Below, in pieces: positions 1 through 8,987 of a stretch of DNA of 59,268 nucleotides (positions are counted from its first letter, which is position 1; each line of letters opens with the position of its first letter). Source of the stretch: SYIM01 sp039800205 (lineage in GTDB: Bacteria > Pseudomonadota > Gammaproteobacteria > Burkholderiales > Burkholderiaceae_E); assembly GCA_039800205.1 (NCBI GenBank), contig JBDLRB010000084.1, positions 1 through 59,268 on the forward strand, in the 5' to 3' direction. Position numbers and translations under genes: made by a program. The notes below the pieces were generated by a model. That model made no database searches. It saw only the letters and a list, made by a program, of their open reading frames with translations, and was not told the origin of the DNA.

Positions 1-893
<893 letters not shown>

Positions 894-894
894 G

Positions 895-1719
895 ATGCGC
901 CCCGAACTCAGCTTCGAGTTCTTCCCGCCCAACACTGAAGAAGGCGAAGACCGGCTCGCGGCCACGCGGGCCCGTCTCGCGGCTGAACAGCCCGCCTACT
1001 TCAGTGTGACTTATGGGGCGGGCGGGGCGACACGCGACAAGACGCTGCGGACGGTTGCCCGGATTCAGGCCGAAGGTCATTCGGTCGCACCGCATCTGTC
1101 CTGCATCGGGGCAAGCCGACAGTCGATCGTCGACTTGCTTGACCATTACCGATCGCTGGGCATCCGCCGACTGGTGGCGTTGCGCGGTGATCTGCCCTCG
1201 GGCATGGTTGATGGGGGTGATTTCAGGTTCGCGAGCGAACTGGTGGCTTTCGTGCGTGAGCACTGTGGCGACGCCTTCAGGATCGAGGTCGCCGCCTACC
1301 CGGAGATCCACCCGCAGGCGGTCTCGCCCGAGGCGGATCTGCTGGCCTTGCGCAGCAAACAGGACGCGGGCGCCGACCGCGCGATCACGCAGTATTTTTT
1401 CAACGTCGACGCCTTTCTCTGGTTTCGCGACAGTGCGCAACAGGCGGGGGTATCGCTGCCCATCGTGCCGGGGATCATGCCGATCACCAATTTCCGGCAG
1501 CTGGCGCGGTTTTCGGATGCCTGTGGCGCCGACATCCCACGCTGGATCCGCTTGCGACTGGCCGCCTTTGGGGACGATCTCGAGTCGCTCAGGCGTTTTG
1601 GTTCAGAAGTCGTCGGCGAGCAGTGCCGACGGCTGGTCCAGGAAGGCGTGCCGGCCATGCACTTCTACACGATGAATCAGGCGGATCCAACCCTCGAACT
1701 GATCCGCGCGCTCAACTGA
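895..1719 (+). CDS. metF: 5,10-methylenetetrahydrofolate reductase
   Basis: FAD-dependent reduction of methylene-THF to 5-methyl-THF, the methyl donor for methionine synthesis; cytoplasmic. At 274 residues it has the single-domain bacterial length. The start gives SFEFFPP at residues 6-12 with the catalytic Glu8; the FAD-site LRGD (Asp99), AAYPEIHP and QYFF motifs all follow in the expected order. It begins one base after the ahcY stop, so translation is probably linked with ahcY. Downstream lies a convergent gene and a perfect 7-bp hairpin. Nothing unusual. Confidence 0.97.
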   Translation: MRPELSFEFFPPNTEEGEDRLAATRARLAAEQPAYFSVTYGAGGATRDKTLRTVARIQAEGHSVAPHLSCIGASRQSIVDLLDHYRSLGIRRLVALRGDLPSGMVDGGDFRFASELVAFVREHCGDAFRIEVAAYPEIHPQAVSPEADLLALRSKQDAGADRAITQYFFNVDAFLWFRDSAQQAGVSLPIVPGIMPITNFRQLARFSDACGADIPRWIRLRLAAFGDDLESLRRFGSEVVGEQCRRLVQEGVPAMHFYTMNQADPTLELIRALN

Positions 1720-1740
1720 GCCCACGCCATGGAGCGTCCA

Positions 1741-1765
1741 CCCGGGGGCCGGCCTACGCCCCGGG
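1741..1765. terminator. GC-rich hairpin between convergent metF and 5-FCL genes
   Basis: CCCGGGG (1741-1747) pairs perfectly with CCCCGGG (1759-1765) around an 11-base loop. There is no T-run on either strand, so it is not a classic intrinsic terminator; it may act bidirectionally or with Rho. The stop codon of the minus-strand gene lies inside it. Confidence 0.4.
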
Positions 1766-2410
1766 CGCTTGCCCGCTCTCCTGCGACGCGCTTCGCCGGG
1801 ATGCGTCCTTCCGGAGCCCCCTTGCGGGGGGCCGCACAACCCGCTGGTCGGTCACAATCAGATCGAGCGGTCGATCGTGATCCTGCGCAATGAAATCGCC
1901 CAGCTCGCACACGTCAAAGGCAATGCCAATGGTCGCAATCGGCCGGGCAGCCAGCGTGCGATCATAAAAGCCTCCGCCATAGCCCAGTCGAAATCCGGAT
2001 GGGTCATAGCCGATGCACGGAATAATCAGCAGATCGGGTTGGAGCACCTGAAAGGGCTCCGGCGTCGCGATCCCCCACCGATCAAACAGCAATGCACAGC
2101 CGGCCGGCCAGTGCCCGAATTCGAGCGGGCGATCGCGCCCGACCACGCGGGGCAAAGCCAGCGTACGCGCGCCCCAGACGTGCACCGCTGAAGGGTCAGG
2201 CAACACCGGCTCGGCGCGAATGGGCCAGTACACCCCCAGCACCGCGCGTGGGTCCAGGGCATGCAGCAGCTCGCGCAGCCGGTCCGCGATCGCCTCCTCA
2301 GCCCGAGCACGCTCAGCCGCCGGAATCGCTGCCCGGAGGGCAAGGAGCGCGCGACGTTGTGCCGTGCGGCGCTCGTCCACAGGCGTGCGTGTTATGCTCG
2401 ATTCGACCAT
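1754..2410 (-). CDS. fau: 5-formyltetrahydrofolate cyclo-ligase
   Basis: ATP-dependent conversion of 5-formyl-THF to 5,10-methenyl-THF, salvaging a folate storage form; cytoplasmic. The family core is clear: IPCIGYDPSGFRLGYGGGFYDR, written here as the IGYD and RLGYGGGFYDR parts, preceded by ALPRV and followed by DLIVTDQ. I chose the ATG at 2410 (218 residues) because the longer frame runs into the divergent slt gene. The last ~25 residues are an Arg/Ser/Gln-rich tail beyond the normal end of the domain, reading into the hairpin at 1741-1765. The gene is folate-related, like metF opposite. Only 34 bases separate its start from slt, so the divergent promoters must overlap coding sequence. Confidence 0.92.
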   Translation of the reverse strand: MVESSITRTPVDERRTAQRRALLALRAAIPAAERARAEEAIADRLRELLHALDPRAVLGVYWPIRAEPVLPDPSAVHVWGARTLALPRVVGRDRPLEFGHWPAGCALLFDRWGIATPEPFQVLQPDLLIIPCIGYDPSGFRLGYGGGFYDRTLAARPIATIGIAFDVCELGDFIAQDHDRPLDLIVTDQRVVRPPARGLRKDASRRSASQESGQAPGA

Positions 2411-2444
2411 GGCCAGGACCCCAGCTGGATGAGGGTGAGTTGAA

Positions 2445-4424
2445 GTGAGACCGGAATCCGTCGGCGCAGTGATCACGGGCACACTCGCCCTCATTATCGG
2501 TGTAATGCAGCCGGCCATCGCCCAGCAACCGGCGGGCAAGCCCGCAGCGGAAGCCCCCCGCCTGACCCCGGACCAGGCGTTCCTCGCGGCCCGTCGAGCC
2601 TATCTGAAACGCGATTTGCGCGGACTGGATGCGGCCGCCAGCCAGGCACGCGGTCATCTTCTGGCCGATTATTTCGATTACTGGCGCCTCAGTCTGAAAC
2701 CGCGCGGCGCGGACGGTTCGACCACTGAGACCGAGCGCGCGATCGAACGAATGCTCCAGCAGCACTCGGGTGGGGTACCGGCCGGGCTGTTGAGACGCGT
2801 CTGGCTCGACGAGTTGGCCACGCGCGGCGACTGGGCGCGCTTCGATCGGCACTACGCCCTCCAGGAGCTCGATCCGGACCCGGGCCTTCGCTGCCAGCGG
2901 CACCGTTCGAAGCTGAAGCAGCAGGGCACGCTACCTCGAGCCGGGCTGGACACCCTGCTGATGGTGCCCCGTGAAATCCCGTCGGCGTGTCAACGTCTGT
3001 TCGAGGATCTGCTGCAGAGCGGGGTGTTGGGCCCGCGTGATGTCGAACGCCGCATGTTCCGGGCCATCGAATCGGGAAACCCGGGGGCCATCCGTCAAGG
3101 CGCCCGCACAGTGGGTCTCCCCAGCGAGACGCTATCGCGTGCACTTTCGACCACGGCGCAGGGATCAAGCCGCCCGGACGGCCGCTGGGCCACACTGATC
3201 CGTCTCAGCCAGCTCGCTCGGAAAGATCCCGCGCAAGCCGCAGAGCAGCTGAATGCCGCCCACCCGGAATTGGGGGCGCCGGATCGGGCCTTCCTGTGGT
3301 CCCAGATCGCCGCCGCCGGGATGAAGCGCATGCTGCCGGAGTCCCACGCGTGGGCCCGGCAAGGCGCGCAGGCAACGAGTAGCGATGAAACACTCGCCTG
3401 GTTGGCGCGCGCGGCGCTTCGGGAGCGGGACTGGCGCCTGCTGGCCGATCTCATCGAGCGAATGAGCCCCGCCGCTCGCCAGGACGCCGGATGGATGTAC
3501 TGGGCCGCCCGATCCCTCGCAGAGCGCGGGCAACGCGACGAAAGCGCCCGCCTCCTGATCCGGATCGCCGATGGCTTTGATTTTTACGGTCTGCTCGCAC
3601 GAGAAGACCTTGGGCGACCGATTCAGCTACCGGTGCGGACCCGTCAGCCCCTGGACGCCGCAGACATTGAGGCGGTCGAGCGGCGCACCGGTCTGAAGCG
3701 GGCACTGCGCCTGTATCAGCTGGGCCTGCGCGCGGACGGCAACCGGGAATGGACCCACGCCCTGAGCGGCCTGAGCGACCGCGAGTTGCTCGCGGTGGCG
3801 ACCTGGGCCTGTCAGCGCGGTATCCCGGATCGATGCGTGAACACGGCTGAGCGTACGCGCGAGGAGCACGATTTCGCATTGCGATTCATCACGCCCTTTC
3901 GAGACGACATCCAGCGTGCATCGGCCGAACGCGGACTTGATCCCGCGTGGGTCTACGGCTTGATCCGTCAGGAATCGCGCTTCATCACCAACATCGGATC
4001 GTCGGCCGGCGCACAGGGCCTGATGCAGATCATGCCGGCCACTGGGCGCTGGATTGCCGGCAAACTCGATCAGCGCAATTTTCGCATCGAGCAGCTTCAC
4101 GAGCCGCGCACGAACATCCGATTCGGCACCTTCTACCTGAAGAACGTTCTCGACGATCTGGGGGGTTCGCCCGTGCTCGCCTCGGCGGGCTACAACGCCG
4201 GACCCAGACGGCCGATGCGCTGGCAGGAGACCCTGCCCACTCCCCTCGAGGCCGAGATCTTTGCAGCGATCATCCCCTTCGACGAGACGCGTGATTACGT
4301 CAAGAAGGTGCTGGCCAACGCGACCGTCTACGCGACCCTGCTGTCGGGACAGCCCCAGTCGCTCAGAGCCTGGCTGGGTGGACCGATCGGTCCGCGCACA
4401 CTTCCCCCGGGCGGGCAACCGTGA
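2445..4424 (+). CDS. slt: Soluble lytic murein transglycosylase (Slt70-like)
   Basis: Periplasmic enzyme that cleaves the MurNAc-GlcNAc bond of peptidoglycan with formation of 1,6-anhydro-MurNAc. The GTG at 2445, preceded by GAGGGTGAG, gives a signal peptide ending near AIAQQ (residues ~1-28). A long alpha-helical region (U/L superhelix type) follows, then the SLT domain at ~490-640 with the catalytic Glu510 in the RQESRF motif, AQGLMQIMPAT, and the GYNAGP signature. Its 659 residues match Slt70. The products are the ligands of AmpG, encoded at 54337. The next gene follows after 60 bases on the same strand. Confidence 0.95.
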   Translation: MRPESVGAVITGTLALIIGVMQPAIAQQPAGKPAAEAPRLTPDQAFLAARRAYLKRDLRGLDAAASQARGHLLADYFDYWRLSLKPRGADGSTTETERAIERMLQQHSGGVPAGLLRRVWLDELATRGDWARFDRHYALQELDPDPGLRCQRHRSKLKQQGTLPRAGLDTLLMVPREIPSACQRLFEDLLQSGVLGPRDVERRMFRAIESGNPGAIRQGARTVGLPSETLSRALSTTAQGSSRPDGRWATLIRLSQLARKDPAQAAEQLNAAHPELGAPDRAFLWSQIAAAGMKRMLPESHAWARQGAQATSSDETLAWLARAALRERDWRLLADLIERMSPAARQDAGWMYWAARSLAERGQRDESARLLIRIADGFDFYGLLAREDLGRPIQLPVRTRQPLDAADIEAVERRTGLKRALRLYQLGLRADGNREWTHALSGLSDRELLAVATWACQRGIPDRCVNTAERTREEHDFALRFITPFRDDIQRASAERGLDPAWVYGLIRQESRFITNIGSSAGAQGLMQIMPATGRWIAGKLDQRNFRIEQLHEPRTNIRFGTFYLKNVLDDLGGSPVLASAGYNAGPRRPMRWQETLPTPLEAEIFAAIIPFDETRDYVKKVLANATVYATLLSGQPQSLRAWLGGPIGPRTLPPGGQP

Positions 4425-4484
4425 GTCTGATTCACCCCATCGGGACGGTCCCGACCCCTTTGTTCTTCCCAGAAGCCTGTCACG

Positions 4485-5444
4485 ATGCCTATTGAAAATA
4501 TTCTGGTTCTTGGCGGTACCGGGTTCATCGGTCGCCACATCATCGCTCGGCTGGCCACGGCCGGGCACCGGATTCGGGTTCCGACCCGTCGCCTGGCTCG
4601 AGCCCGCCCCTTGACCCTGCTACCCACGGTCGAGGTCATCGAATACAGCGGTGACGCTCCGGCTGGGCTCGAGTCCTGGTTGCCCGGGATGACGGCCGTG
4701 ATCAATCTGGTCGGCCTCCTGCACAGCCGACCCGGCGAGCCCTGGGGGCCGGACTTCGAGCAAGCGCATGTCGCACTGCCCCGCGCGGTGATCGCGGCCT
4801 GCCAGACCCAGGGGGTCAAACGGCTGCTGCACATGTCGGCCCTGGGCGTCGGTGGCCCGCGCCCCCTCCCCTCCATGTATCTGCGCTCGAAGGCGGAAGG
4901 CGAACGCCTGGTCCGTGACAGCGGGCTCGACTGGACGATCTTCCAGCCGTCGGTCGTGTTTGGCGCAGACGACTCCTTTCTCAATCTTTTCGCCCGATTG
5001 CAGCGCTTTGCGCCGATCGTGCCGCTCGCGTGTGCGCGAGCCCGCTTCCAGCCCGTCTGGGTGGGCGATGTTGCACAGGCGTTTGTAAACGCGCTGGATC
5101 GCCCCGCGACGATCGGGCAGACCTATCCGCTCGGCGGACCCGAGATCCTGAGCCTGGCTGAACTGGTCAGGCGGGCGGGTCAGCTCAAAGGCTGCGCGCG
5201 ACCCGTCATTGGTCTGCCCGACGGACTGGCACGCCTGCAGGCGCGGCTCTTTTCCATCCTGCCCGGCCCGCCCCTGATCTCGATCGACAACATCGAGTCG
5301 ATGTCGGTCGACAACGTGATGCACGGTCCGATCGCAGCCGAGCTGGGCATCGTGCCGGTCGGAATCAAGGCAGGCATGCAGGACGTGGAAAGCATCCGAC
5401 AGGAACGGCTCGACCGCGGACGTGCGCGGCACGCCCCGTCCTGA
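4485..5444 (+). CDS. NAD(P)-binding protein of the complex I NDUFA9-like family
   Basis: Atypical extended SDR with an N-terminal Rossmann motif GGTGFIGRHI (residues 10-19), MSALGVG at the second strand, YLRSKAEGE supplying Tyr and Lys, and FQPSVVFGADD. The 319-residue length and these motifs fit the family that contains the NDUFA9 accessory subunit of mitochondrial complex I. Bacterial members are widespread but not shown to be complex I subunits; the function is unknown. It precedes cca by 17 bases in what looks like one operon (slt, this gene, cca, quinone oxidoreductase). The family call is firm; any link with respiration is inference. Confidence 0.85.
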   Translation: MPIENILVLGGTGFIGRHIIARLATAGHRIRVPTRRLARARPLTLLPTVEVIEYSGDAPAGLESWLPGMTAVINLVGLLHSRPGEPWGPDFEQAHVALPRAVIAACQTQGVKRLLHMSALGVGGPRPLPSMYLRSKAEGERLVRDSGLDWTIFQPSVVFGADDSFLNLFARLQRFAPIVPLACARARFQPVWVGDVAQAFVNALDRPATIGQTYPLGGPEILSLAELVRRAGQLKGCARPVIGLPDGLARLQARLFSILPGPPLISIDNIESMSVDNVMHGPIAAELGIVPVGIKAGMQDVESIRQERLDRGRARHAPS

Positions 5445-5461
5445 ACGGCGGACGGGCATTC

Positions 5462-6679
5462 ATGCAGATCTATCGGGTGGGCGGCTCGGTACGCGACGAA
5501 TTGCTCGGGCTACCCGTGAAAGACAGGGACTGGGTCGTCGTCGGCGCGACGCCCGAGGCCATGGTCGAGCAGGGCTTCCGCCCCGTGGGTCGCGATTTCC
5601 CCGTCTTTCTCCATCCTCGTACCAACGAAGAGTATGCACTCGCTCGCACCGAACGCAAGGTTGCGCGTGGGTATCGGGGATTCGCCGTTCACTGCTCACC
5701 CGAGGTGACGCTGGAGGACGACCTGCAACGGCGCGACCTGACCATCAATGCGATGGCCCGGGATCCGTCCGGCGCGCTGATCGACCCCTGGGGCGGTCGC
5801 GATGACCTCGAAGCGGGTCGTCTTCGCCATGTCAGTGACGCCTTTGCCGAGGACCCGGTCCGAATCCTCCGCCTGGCGCGCTTTGCGGCACGTTTTGCCG
5901 ACTTTTCCGTCGCGCCCGAAACCCGCGCCTTGATGCAGGCAATGGTCGCTTCGGGCGAGGCCGACGCACTGGTCGCCGAGCGCGTCTGGCAGGAACTCGC
6001 CAAAGGCCTGTGCGAGCGCGCTCCGGCAAGAATGTTCGAAATCCTGATCGATTGCGGGGCACTGGCCCGCATCCTGCCCGAACTTGATCGGGAATGGTCC
6101 GCACTCGATCGTGCGGCACTGCTCGGGGCGTGCGCCGCGCATCAGCTGGGACTGGACGAACGCTACGCGAGTCTGTGCTTCCAGCACACCGCCCCGCCGG
6201 ACGGGCCGGCACTCGATCAGGCCTGCAGCGATCGGCTTCGGGTCCCGGCGCACTGTCGCGAATTCGGCCGGCTGGTCAATGAAGCGTGGCCCGCACTGCG
6301 CGACTGGACGGCTTTCACCGCCGATCAGCGGCTGAGTGGCCTGGAGCGATTCGACGCGCTGCGCCGCCCGGAGCGGGCCCAAGGCCTCGTCCGATGGGCC
6401 CGGACGATCGGGCCCCTGATCGAATCGCTCGACTGGCAAAACCTGACCGACGCATTCAGTCGAGATCAAGCGGCTGCGCGAAGCGTCGATGCGGGTGCGA
6501 TTGCGCGATCCTGTCTCCGGGAGGCTCCACGCGGGCCGTCCGTTCCCGAATCGACGCGGATCGCGCAGGCCGTCCGCACGGCCCGGATAGCCGCCCTGAC
6601 GACCGCCCCCGAGGACCGCCTCCGCGCGGGTCGACCGGGCAGCGCCTCTTCCTTTCACCCCCCTTGCATGGAGCGATGA
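5462..6679 (+). CDS. cca: CCA tRNA nucleotidyltransferase with degenerate HD region
   Basis: Adds or repairs the 3' CCA end of tRNA, using ATP and CTP without a template. The nucleotidyltransferase head is intact: GGSVRDELLG at 7-16, catalytic aspartates Asp21 and Asp23 in KDRDW, and RRDLTINAM. The gammaproteobacterial-type enzyme (~410 residues) normally carries an HD phosphohydrolase domain in its C-terminal half. Here the stretch between ILPELD (~200) and RLRVP (~265) is short and lacks both the HDLGK block and the following histidines, although the flanking helices align. The protein is therefore probably a nucleotidyltransferase without the 2',3'-phosphodiesterase/phosphatase activities. 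The last ~20 residues are an unconserved tail. Confidence 0.93.
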   Translation: MQIYRVGGSVRDELLGLPVKDRDWVVVGATPEAMVEQGFRPVGRDFPVFLHPRTNEEYALARTERKVARGYRGFAVHCSPEVTLEDDLQRRDLTINAMARDPSGALIDPWGGRDDLEAGRLRHVSDAFAEDPVRILRLARFAARFADFSVAPETRALMQAMVASGEADALVAERVWQELAKGLCERAPARMFEILIDCGALARILPELDREWSALDRAALLGACAAHQLGLDERYASLCFQHTAPPDGPALDQACSDRLRVPAHCREFGRLVNEAWPALRDWTAFTADQRLSGLERFDALRRPERAQGLVRWARTIGPLIESLDWQNLTDAFSRDQAAARSVDAGAIARSCLREAPRGPSVPESTRIAQAVRTARIAALTTAPEDRLRAGRPGSASSFHPPCMER

Positions 6680-6683
6680 ATTC

Positions 6684-7658
6684 GTGAAAGCCCTGCTTTG
6701 CAAACAATACGGTCTCCCTGACAGTCTGGTCCTCGAGGAGGTCGCCGACCCGGTCCCGGGCGAGGGCGAAGTCCTGATCGACATTCGCGCGGCGGGCGTC
6801 AATTTCCCGGATGTGCTGATCATTCAGAATCTCTACCAGGCCAAGCCCGCTCTTCCGTTTGCGCCCGGCGCCGAGCTGGCTGGCGTGGTGAGCGCCGTCG
6901 GTCCGGGCGTCACCAACCGCACAGTGGGCGATCGGGTCATCGGCTCGAGCACCTGGGGCGCATTTGCCGAAAAGATTGCGCTCCCGGCGCACCGTACCCT
7001 GCCGATGCCCGACGGCCTTGATTTCGAACGCGCGTCCGCCTTTGTACTGACCTACGGGACGTCCTACCATGCGTTGATCGACCGGGCGGCGCTCCGGGCC
7101 GGGGAAACCGTTCTGGTACTCGGCGCAGCGGGCGGCGTCGGTATCGCCGCGATCGAAATTGCCAAAGCGGCGGGAGCCCGCGTGATCGCGGCCGCGTCCA
7201 CTGCAGCCAAGCTCGAGGTCTGCGCGCAACACGGCGCCGATGAAGGCATCAATTACGCCGAGGAAAACCTCAGGGAGCGTATTGCCGCGCTGACCGGCGG
7301 CAAGGGTCCGGAGGTCATTTACGACCCGGTGGGCGGCGAATTTGCTGAACCGGCCTTTCGATCGATCGGCTGGCGCGGACGCTATCTGGTGATTGGTTTT
7401 GCGAATGGTGAAATCCCGAAACTGCCGCTCAACCTGGCGCTTTTGAAGGGTGCTTCAATCGTGGGCGTCTTCTGGGGACGCTACATGCAGAGCGAGCCCG
7501 AGCACTTCGCGGCCGACATCGCCGGGCTCTACCGATGGATCGACGAAGGCCGCATCAATCCCCACATTTGCGCGCGCTACCCGCTGGCCGAAGGCGCGCG
7601 GGCGCTCGAAGATCTGATGAATCGCCGGGTCACCGGCAAGGTGGTCATCGTTCCGTGA
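6684..7658 (+). CDS. NADPH:quinone oxidoreductase family protein (zinc-free MDR)
   Basis: Medium-chain dehydrogenase/reductase of the quinone oxidoreductase subgroup, 324 residues. It has the GroES-like N-terminal half (NFPDVLIIQ, PGAELAGVV, GDRVIG) and the nucleotide loop GAAGGVG at about 142-148. No structural-zinc cysteine lobe is present. The start is the GTG at 6684, five bases after the cca stop, so it is probably the last gene of that operon. The enzyme likely reduces quinones or alpha,beta-unsaturated carbonyls with NADPH; the physiological substrate cannot be read from the sequence. A second, distinct paralogue lies at 21607-22599. Confidence 0.85.
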   Translation: MKALLCKQYGLPDSLVLEEVADPVPGEGEVLIDIRAAGVNFPDVLIIQNLYQAKPALPFAPGAELAGVVSAVGPGVTNRTVGDRVIGSSTWGAFAEKIALPAHRTLPMPDGLDFERASAFVLTYGTSYHALIDRAALRAGETVLVLGAAGGVGIAAIEIAKAAGARVIAAASTAAKLEVCAQHGADEGINYAEENLRERIAALTGGKGPEVIYDPVGGEFAEPAFRSIGWRGRYLVIGFANGEIPKLPLNLALLKGASIVGVFWGRYMQSEPEHFAADIAGLYRWIDEGRINPHICARYPLAEGARALEDLMNRRVTGKVVIVP

Positions 7659-7690
7659 CGGCGACGATCGGTCGACCCTGAGCACGCCGT

Positions 7691-7885
7691 TCAGAGCAGG
7701 AAGGCAATGAGTGCCGCAAGCGCAGACAGCACCAGGGTCGAACCCAAGGGGACCGGCAGCGCCCGGCCGCGCCACCGCACATTGAAGTCGCCCGGCAAGC
7801 GACCAAACCCGAAGCGTTCGAGCAGCCGTGAAAGCCCCGAAAACAGCACAAGCGCCAGGACCGTGGTGATCAGCCATTTCAGCAT
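7691..7885 (-). CDS. DUF2905 family small membrane protein
   Basis: A 64-residue protein made of two hydrophobic helices (about 1-21 and 46-64) joined by a polar loop with the GRLPGDF signature that defines DUF2905. It is predicted to be an integral inner-membrane protein with both segments spanning. Function is unknown for the whole family. It is convergent with the quinone oxidoreductase and divergent from the EamA transporter; its ATG at 7885 lies 87 bases from that gene. Confidence 0.8.
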   Translation of the reverse strand: MLKWLITTVLALVLFSGLSRLLERFGFGRLPGDFNVRWRGRALPVPLGSTLVLSALAALIAFLL

Positions 7886-7972
7886 GGTGGGCCCATGGTA
7901 CCCGGCCGGGGCGTGTCACGCATTCGGCGACCGAATCGTCGCAGCATCGGCCACCGATCGGTCGGGGCATCG

Positions 7973-8935
7973 ATGAACGAGCCTGAGCCCGCCGGCGAGA
8001 CGCCCGCGCCGGCAATCCGCGCCGGACGAGCGCTGGGGCGCTTGCCGACCCGGATTGCCGGCGCCGTCGCCGCAGGCGGCCCGGTGGTTCAGGGCATGCT
8101 CTGGCTGATCGGAGCCGGTGTGATCCTGACGCTGCTCAACGCCTTGCTGCGACTGATCACCCAACAGGTCGACCCCTTGCAGACGCTCTTCGTCCGTTAC
8201 CTCGCAGGCTTTCTGGTGATGCTGCCACTGGCCCTGCGGGGTGGCATGAGCCACTACCGCACGCAGCGCGTGGGCGGCCACCTCGCCCGGGCGGGTGTGC
8301 ATATGGTGGGTCTCGCGATGTGGTTTACCGCACTGCCTCACGTGATGCTGGCCGATGTGACGGCCATCGGCTTCACCGGCCCGATCTTCCTCATGCTGGG
8401 TGCGGCCCTTTTTCTGGGCGAAAAGATGGTCGCCGCGCGCTGGGTGGCGGCCGGGATTGGCTTTGCCGGCGTCCTGATCGTCCTGGCGCCGGGCCTGAGC
8501 GGCACGGGCGGCGCCTATTCGCTCATGATGCTGGCAACGGCACCGGTTTTTGCCGCCTCCTTGCTGATGACCAAGCGAATGACCCGCGAGGACGGCCCGA
8601 CCGCCCTGGTCTTCTGGCAATCGGTCGGCGTGACCCTGTTCGCACTGCCCGCCGCACTGTGGGTCTGGGCGCCGCTTTCGGTGGGGCAGTGGCTGCTTTT
8701 TCTGCTCTGCGGTCTGATGGGCAGCCTGGGACATTACTGCCTGACGAAATCGTTTCACCGCATCGACATCTCGGCCACTCAGTCGGCCCGCTACCTCGAT
8801 CTGATCTGGGCCTCCGTGTTCGGGCTGCTTTTTTTCGGAGATGTGCCGCCGGGCACCACGCTGGTGGGCGGTGCGGTCATTCTCGCCTCGACCCTCTGGA
8901 TCGCACAGCGTGAGGCGCGCCAGGCCCGGCCCTGA
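7973..8935 (+). CDS. EamA/DMT-family transporter
   Basis: Inner-membrane drug/metabolite transporter of 320 residues with about ten hydrophobic segments in two EamA repeats. The first repeat begins at GMLWLIGAGVIL and ends at VLIVLAPGL; the second begins around YSLMMLATAP. The short polar N-terminus (about 45 residues) is cytoplasmic by the positive-inside rule. The frame is open further upstream to 7895, but the ATG at 7973 avoids the DUF2905 region and puts the first helix at a normal distance. The substrate is unknown; relatives export amino acids, sugars or purines. Nothing nearby suggests a specific cargo. Confidence 0.85.
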   Translation: MNEPEPAGETPAPAIRAGRALGRLPTRIAGAVAAGGPVVQGMLWLIGAGVILTLLNALLRLITQQVDPLQTLFVRYLAGFLVMLPLALRGGMSHYRTQRVGGHLARAGVHMVGLAMWFTALPHVMLADVTAIGFTGPIFLMLGAALFLGEKMVAARWVAAGIGFAGVLIVLAPGLSGTGGAYSLMMLATAPVFAASLLMTKRMTREDGPTALVFWQSVGVTLFALPAALWVWAPLSVGQWLLFLLCGLMGSLGHYCLTKSFHRIDISATQSARYLDLIWASVFGLLFFGDVPPGTTLVGGAVILASTLWIAQREARQARP

Positions 8936-8987
8936 GTAGCGGCCAGGCGGCGCGCAGCGCGCGCGGCAGGGCGCCGATGCGTAAGCC

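Noticed and set aside
5696..6823. Long minus-strand frame opposite cca
   Set aside because: Antisense to conserved nucleotidyltransferase sequence; composition is typical of shadow frames in high-GC DNA.
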